DNA from: Natronomonas sp.
GTDB lineage: Archaea > Halobacteriota > Halobacteria > Halobacteriales > Haloarculaceae
Assembly (NCBI GenBank): GCA_007121575.1
Contig: SKKJ01000147.1
Location: 1-5,678 of the forward strand
DNA: 5,678 bases
Direction of reading: 5' to 3'
The position numbers were made by a program, and so were the translations under genes. Positions 4,058 to 5,678 of the stretch are shown one piece after another; within the stretch, counting starts at the first letter, position 1, and each line of letters begins with the position of its first letter. A model generated the notes under the pieces. It saw only the letters and a program-made list of their open reading frames with translations, did no database searches and was not told where the DNA came from.

Positions 4058-5678
4058 ACTTCCTCTTCCGGTATCGTCACCGTGACCGTCGTTCCATTGT
4101 CGGTTTCGAACTGAAGCTCACAGCCGAGTATTTCGGCGCTCCAATGGACGATCCACAATCCAATCCCGCTGCCGTGTTTTAACGGCGTCTCCTCGCCATC
4201 CCGAAGCGGTTCGAGTTCGCCTTCGGGAATCCCTTTTCCCTCGTCGCTGATTTCGATCGCGACTGCACTACTGTTCTTTTTGACCCGAACCGTTACTCGC
4301 TGTTGATCGCCTCCGTGCTGGAGTGCATTCTCCACGAGATTCGAGACGAGCAACCGAAGCAGTCGTGGGTCCGTTCGAACCGTCGTTTCTTCGGGGACGT
4401 CGAGATCAATCGTCGCATCGGGAAACGTCTGTGTGAGCCGCTCGATGAGTTCGGTGAGTAACTCGCCCAGTTCGATCACCTTGAACGACGGCGCGGTCTC
4501 TCTGATCTCCTCAAAGGCTCGCGCTTTGTTCGCGACCGTAATGAGGCGATCCCCGCTTGTGACAATCGTTTCGGCCGAGCTTTTTGTGGTTTCGTCGTCC
4601 GTTATCTCCGCGATATACTGTGCGTTGCCTTTGATCGCGACCATCCCGTTTCTGAGATTATGCCGGAGGACGCGATTGAGCACGTCAAGACGCTGCTCAC
4701 GACGTTGTGCGCGGGTGATATCTTGAAAGGTCAGCATTGAACCGACGGTGCGTCCGGTTGGGTCGTTCAGCGGAGCCGCTGAGACATGAAACAGACGACG
4801 ATCCCCGCTTTGATCGATTCTAACCTCCGTCTCTTCGCTTTGAGAAAGCTTGTTGAGGGTCTCCCCGACACTGAACACCGATTCGATCGGAGCACCGAGT
4901 ACGTCCCGCGTCTCAGTGGGTTCGAGCTGTTTCGCTTGGCTGTTGCGATCGACAACCCGACCGTTGGTATCCAGAACGATCACCGGGTTCGGGAGATCGC
5001 TGATCGCGTTTCGCTCGGCCGCTCGCCGAGTCGTTGGATTGCTCTCGAACATGGCCGTCCCGACGAATGCATACGCATCGAACACGACGTGCGGAAGGAA
5101 CAACGCAGCCGTGAGGTTCAGCGCCGGGAAGGGCCCGAGTTCGAACAACCACAGCAGGATACCGACCGTCGGTGCGACGGTACTGAGCATGACTGCTGTC
5201 GCTTCGCGCCGGTAGAGTGGGCCATAACTGAGGACCGTTTCAACGAGCAATAACACTCCGATACCAGCCGCGATGAGCCCCGATACGAATGCAACGTATC
5301 CGATCGGTTCGATAGTATAGGTGGCAACCGAGAGTCCTACGACGGTGGTTTGCTCGTATCCGGAGATGACGAGCCCGTCTTTACCGGTCGTGATGAGAAG
5401 CGTTGTGGCAAGCGTTGCGATCCCGACAAACGGCAGAAATAATCTCCCTCGGATGAGGTTTCGCCGGCCGGTATAATCCAGACTGAACGCGAGAAACAGT
5501 GGCCCGATCCATCCGAGTCCGATCAGGCTGATCGCTTCTAGTATCCACCGATACGTCGGATCGAACACCAACAACCCGGTACCATACGCGAGACAGAACA
5601 GGGCTTGCCCTCCGAGCGCGATCATAAACCAACCGGCACCGGGCTTTCCTCGGTGCCGGTCGAGGTAGCCGACGAGGA
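4054..5678 (-). CDS. Membrane sensor histidine kinase: 7TM receptor region, PAS, DHp and HATPase; N-terminus beyond window
   Basis: The frame is open to the window edge, and the 17 codons upstream of the ATG at 5625 read like the end of the first helix plus its loop ('RHRGKPGAGWF'), so the start is probably off-window. Numbering from that Met: helices lie near 1-21, 31-49, 62-80, 105-130, 142-160 and 168-190, giving seven with the one outside. A PAS domain spans about 203-305 ('LPNPVIVLDTNGRVVDRN' and 'TFQDITRAQ'). The H-box 'LDVLNRVLRHNLRNGM' (313-328) has phospho-acceptor His322. ATPase motifs are the N-box around Asn429 and Asn433 (SNLVENALQHGG), DEGKG (461-465) and GSGIGL (485-490). The protein should sense a membrane, extracellular or small-molecule signal and autophosphorylate. 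All kinase residues look intact. No response regulator is adjacent, so its partner and signal are unknown. Confidence 0.9.
   Translation of the reverse strand, partial: LVGYLDRHRGKPGAGWFMIALGGQALFCLAYGTGLLVFDPTYRWILEAISLIGLGWIGPLFLAFSLDYTGRRNLIRGRLFLPFVGIATLATTLLITTGKDGLVISGYEQTTVVGLSVATYTIEPIGYVAFVSGLIAAGIGVLLLVETVLSYGPLYRREATAVMLSTVAPTVGILLWLFELGPFPALNLTAALFLPHVVFDAYAFVGTAMFESNPTTRRAAERNAISDLPNPVIVLDTNGRVVDRNSQAKQLEPTETRDVLGAPIESVFSVGETLNKLSQSEETEVRIDQSGDRRLFHVSAAPLNDPTGRTVGSMLTFQDITRAQRREQRLDVLNRVLRHNLRNGMVAIKGNAQYIAEITDDETTKSSAETIVTSGDRLITVANKARAFEEIRETAPSFKVIELGELLTELIERLTQTFPDATIDLDVPEETTVRTDPRLLRLLVSNLVENALQHGGDQQRVTVRVKKNSSAVAIEISDEGKGIPEGELEPLRDGEETPLKHGSGIGLWIVHWSAEILGCELQFETDNGTTVTVTIPEEEV
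5632..5660. repeat. Perfect 10-bp inverted repeat inside the kinase 5' coding region
   Basis: ACCGGCACCG (5632-5641) is the exact reverse complement of CGGTGCCGGT (5651-5660), with a 9-base loop. It lies in the kinase frame, encoding the loop after the first helix, just upstream of an in-frame ATG. It may be chance in GC-rich coding DNA or an mRNA hairpin near the translation start. Confidence 0.5.

Noticed and set aside
4786..5253. 155-codon open frame on the + strand opposite the kinase gene
   Set aside because: A GC-rich shadow frame antisense to well-defined PAS and membrane domains.
5623..5625. ATG as the true start of the histidine kinase
   Set aside because: The upstream codons stay open to the window edge and look like the end of the first membrane helix and its loop, so this Met is most likely internal.

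Overview
The window looks like chromosomal DNA from a halophilic archaeon (Halobacteria). The predicted proteins are rich in Asp and Glu, and several belong to families I know mainly from haloarchaea: a DUF5789-type small protein, a 7TM-PAS histidine kinase with the 'LRHNLRN' H-box, and a BDH-like SDR with an N-terminal extension. By hand count the tetranucleotide CTAG is almost absent (one site seen), a known haloarchaeal trait. Start codons lack Shine-Dalgarno sequences, and TATA-like boxes sit about 25-28 bases upstream of several starts, which fits leaderless transcripts. I see no RNA gene, CRISPR array, insertion sequence or prophage.

Left part (1-2006, all + strand): the C-terminal half of a Wzx/MATE-type polysaccharide flippase cut by the window edge; a small acidic DUF5789-like protein; a DUF302 protein; and a decayed, truncated patatin-like hydrolase. 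The patatin's ancestral ATG overlapped the DUF302 stop as ATGA. It carries two single-base deletions, a damaged glycine loop and no C-terminal part. A perfect 10-bp hairpin overlaps the DUF5789 stop codon.

Middle part: a short-chain dehydrogenase resembling 3-hydroxybutyrate dehydrogenase (2051-2926, - strand) converges on the patatin remnant. It diverges from a radical SAM protein (3049-4041, + strand) across a 122-base region holding both promoters. The radical SAM protein belongs to an uncharacterised family related to pyruvate formate-lyase activase and shows a non-standard CX4CX2C cluster motif.

Right part: a membrane histidine kinase (- strand, N-terminus beyond the window) converges on the radical SAM gene with 12 bases between stops. 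A small hairpin spans both stop codons. No response regulator is present, so the kinase looks orphan here.

The genes do not form one obvious pathway. The most suggestive link is patatin-like hydrolase plus BDH-like SDR, which recalls haloarchaeal polyhydroxyalkanoate breakdown. In this genome the hydrolase copy is dead. I found no convincing new multi-gene system; the best leads are the pseudogene, the atypical radical SAM motif and the SDR with a replaced catalytic-tetrad Asn.
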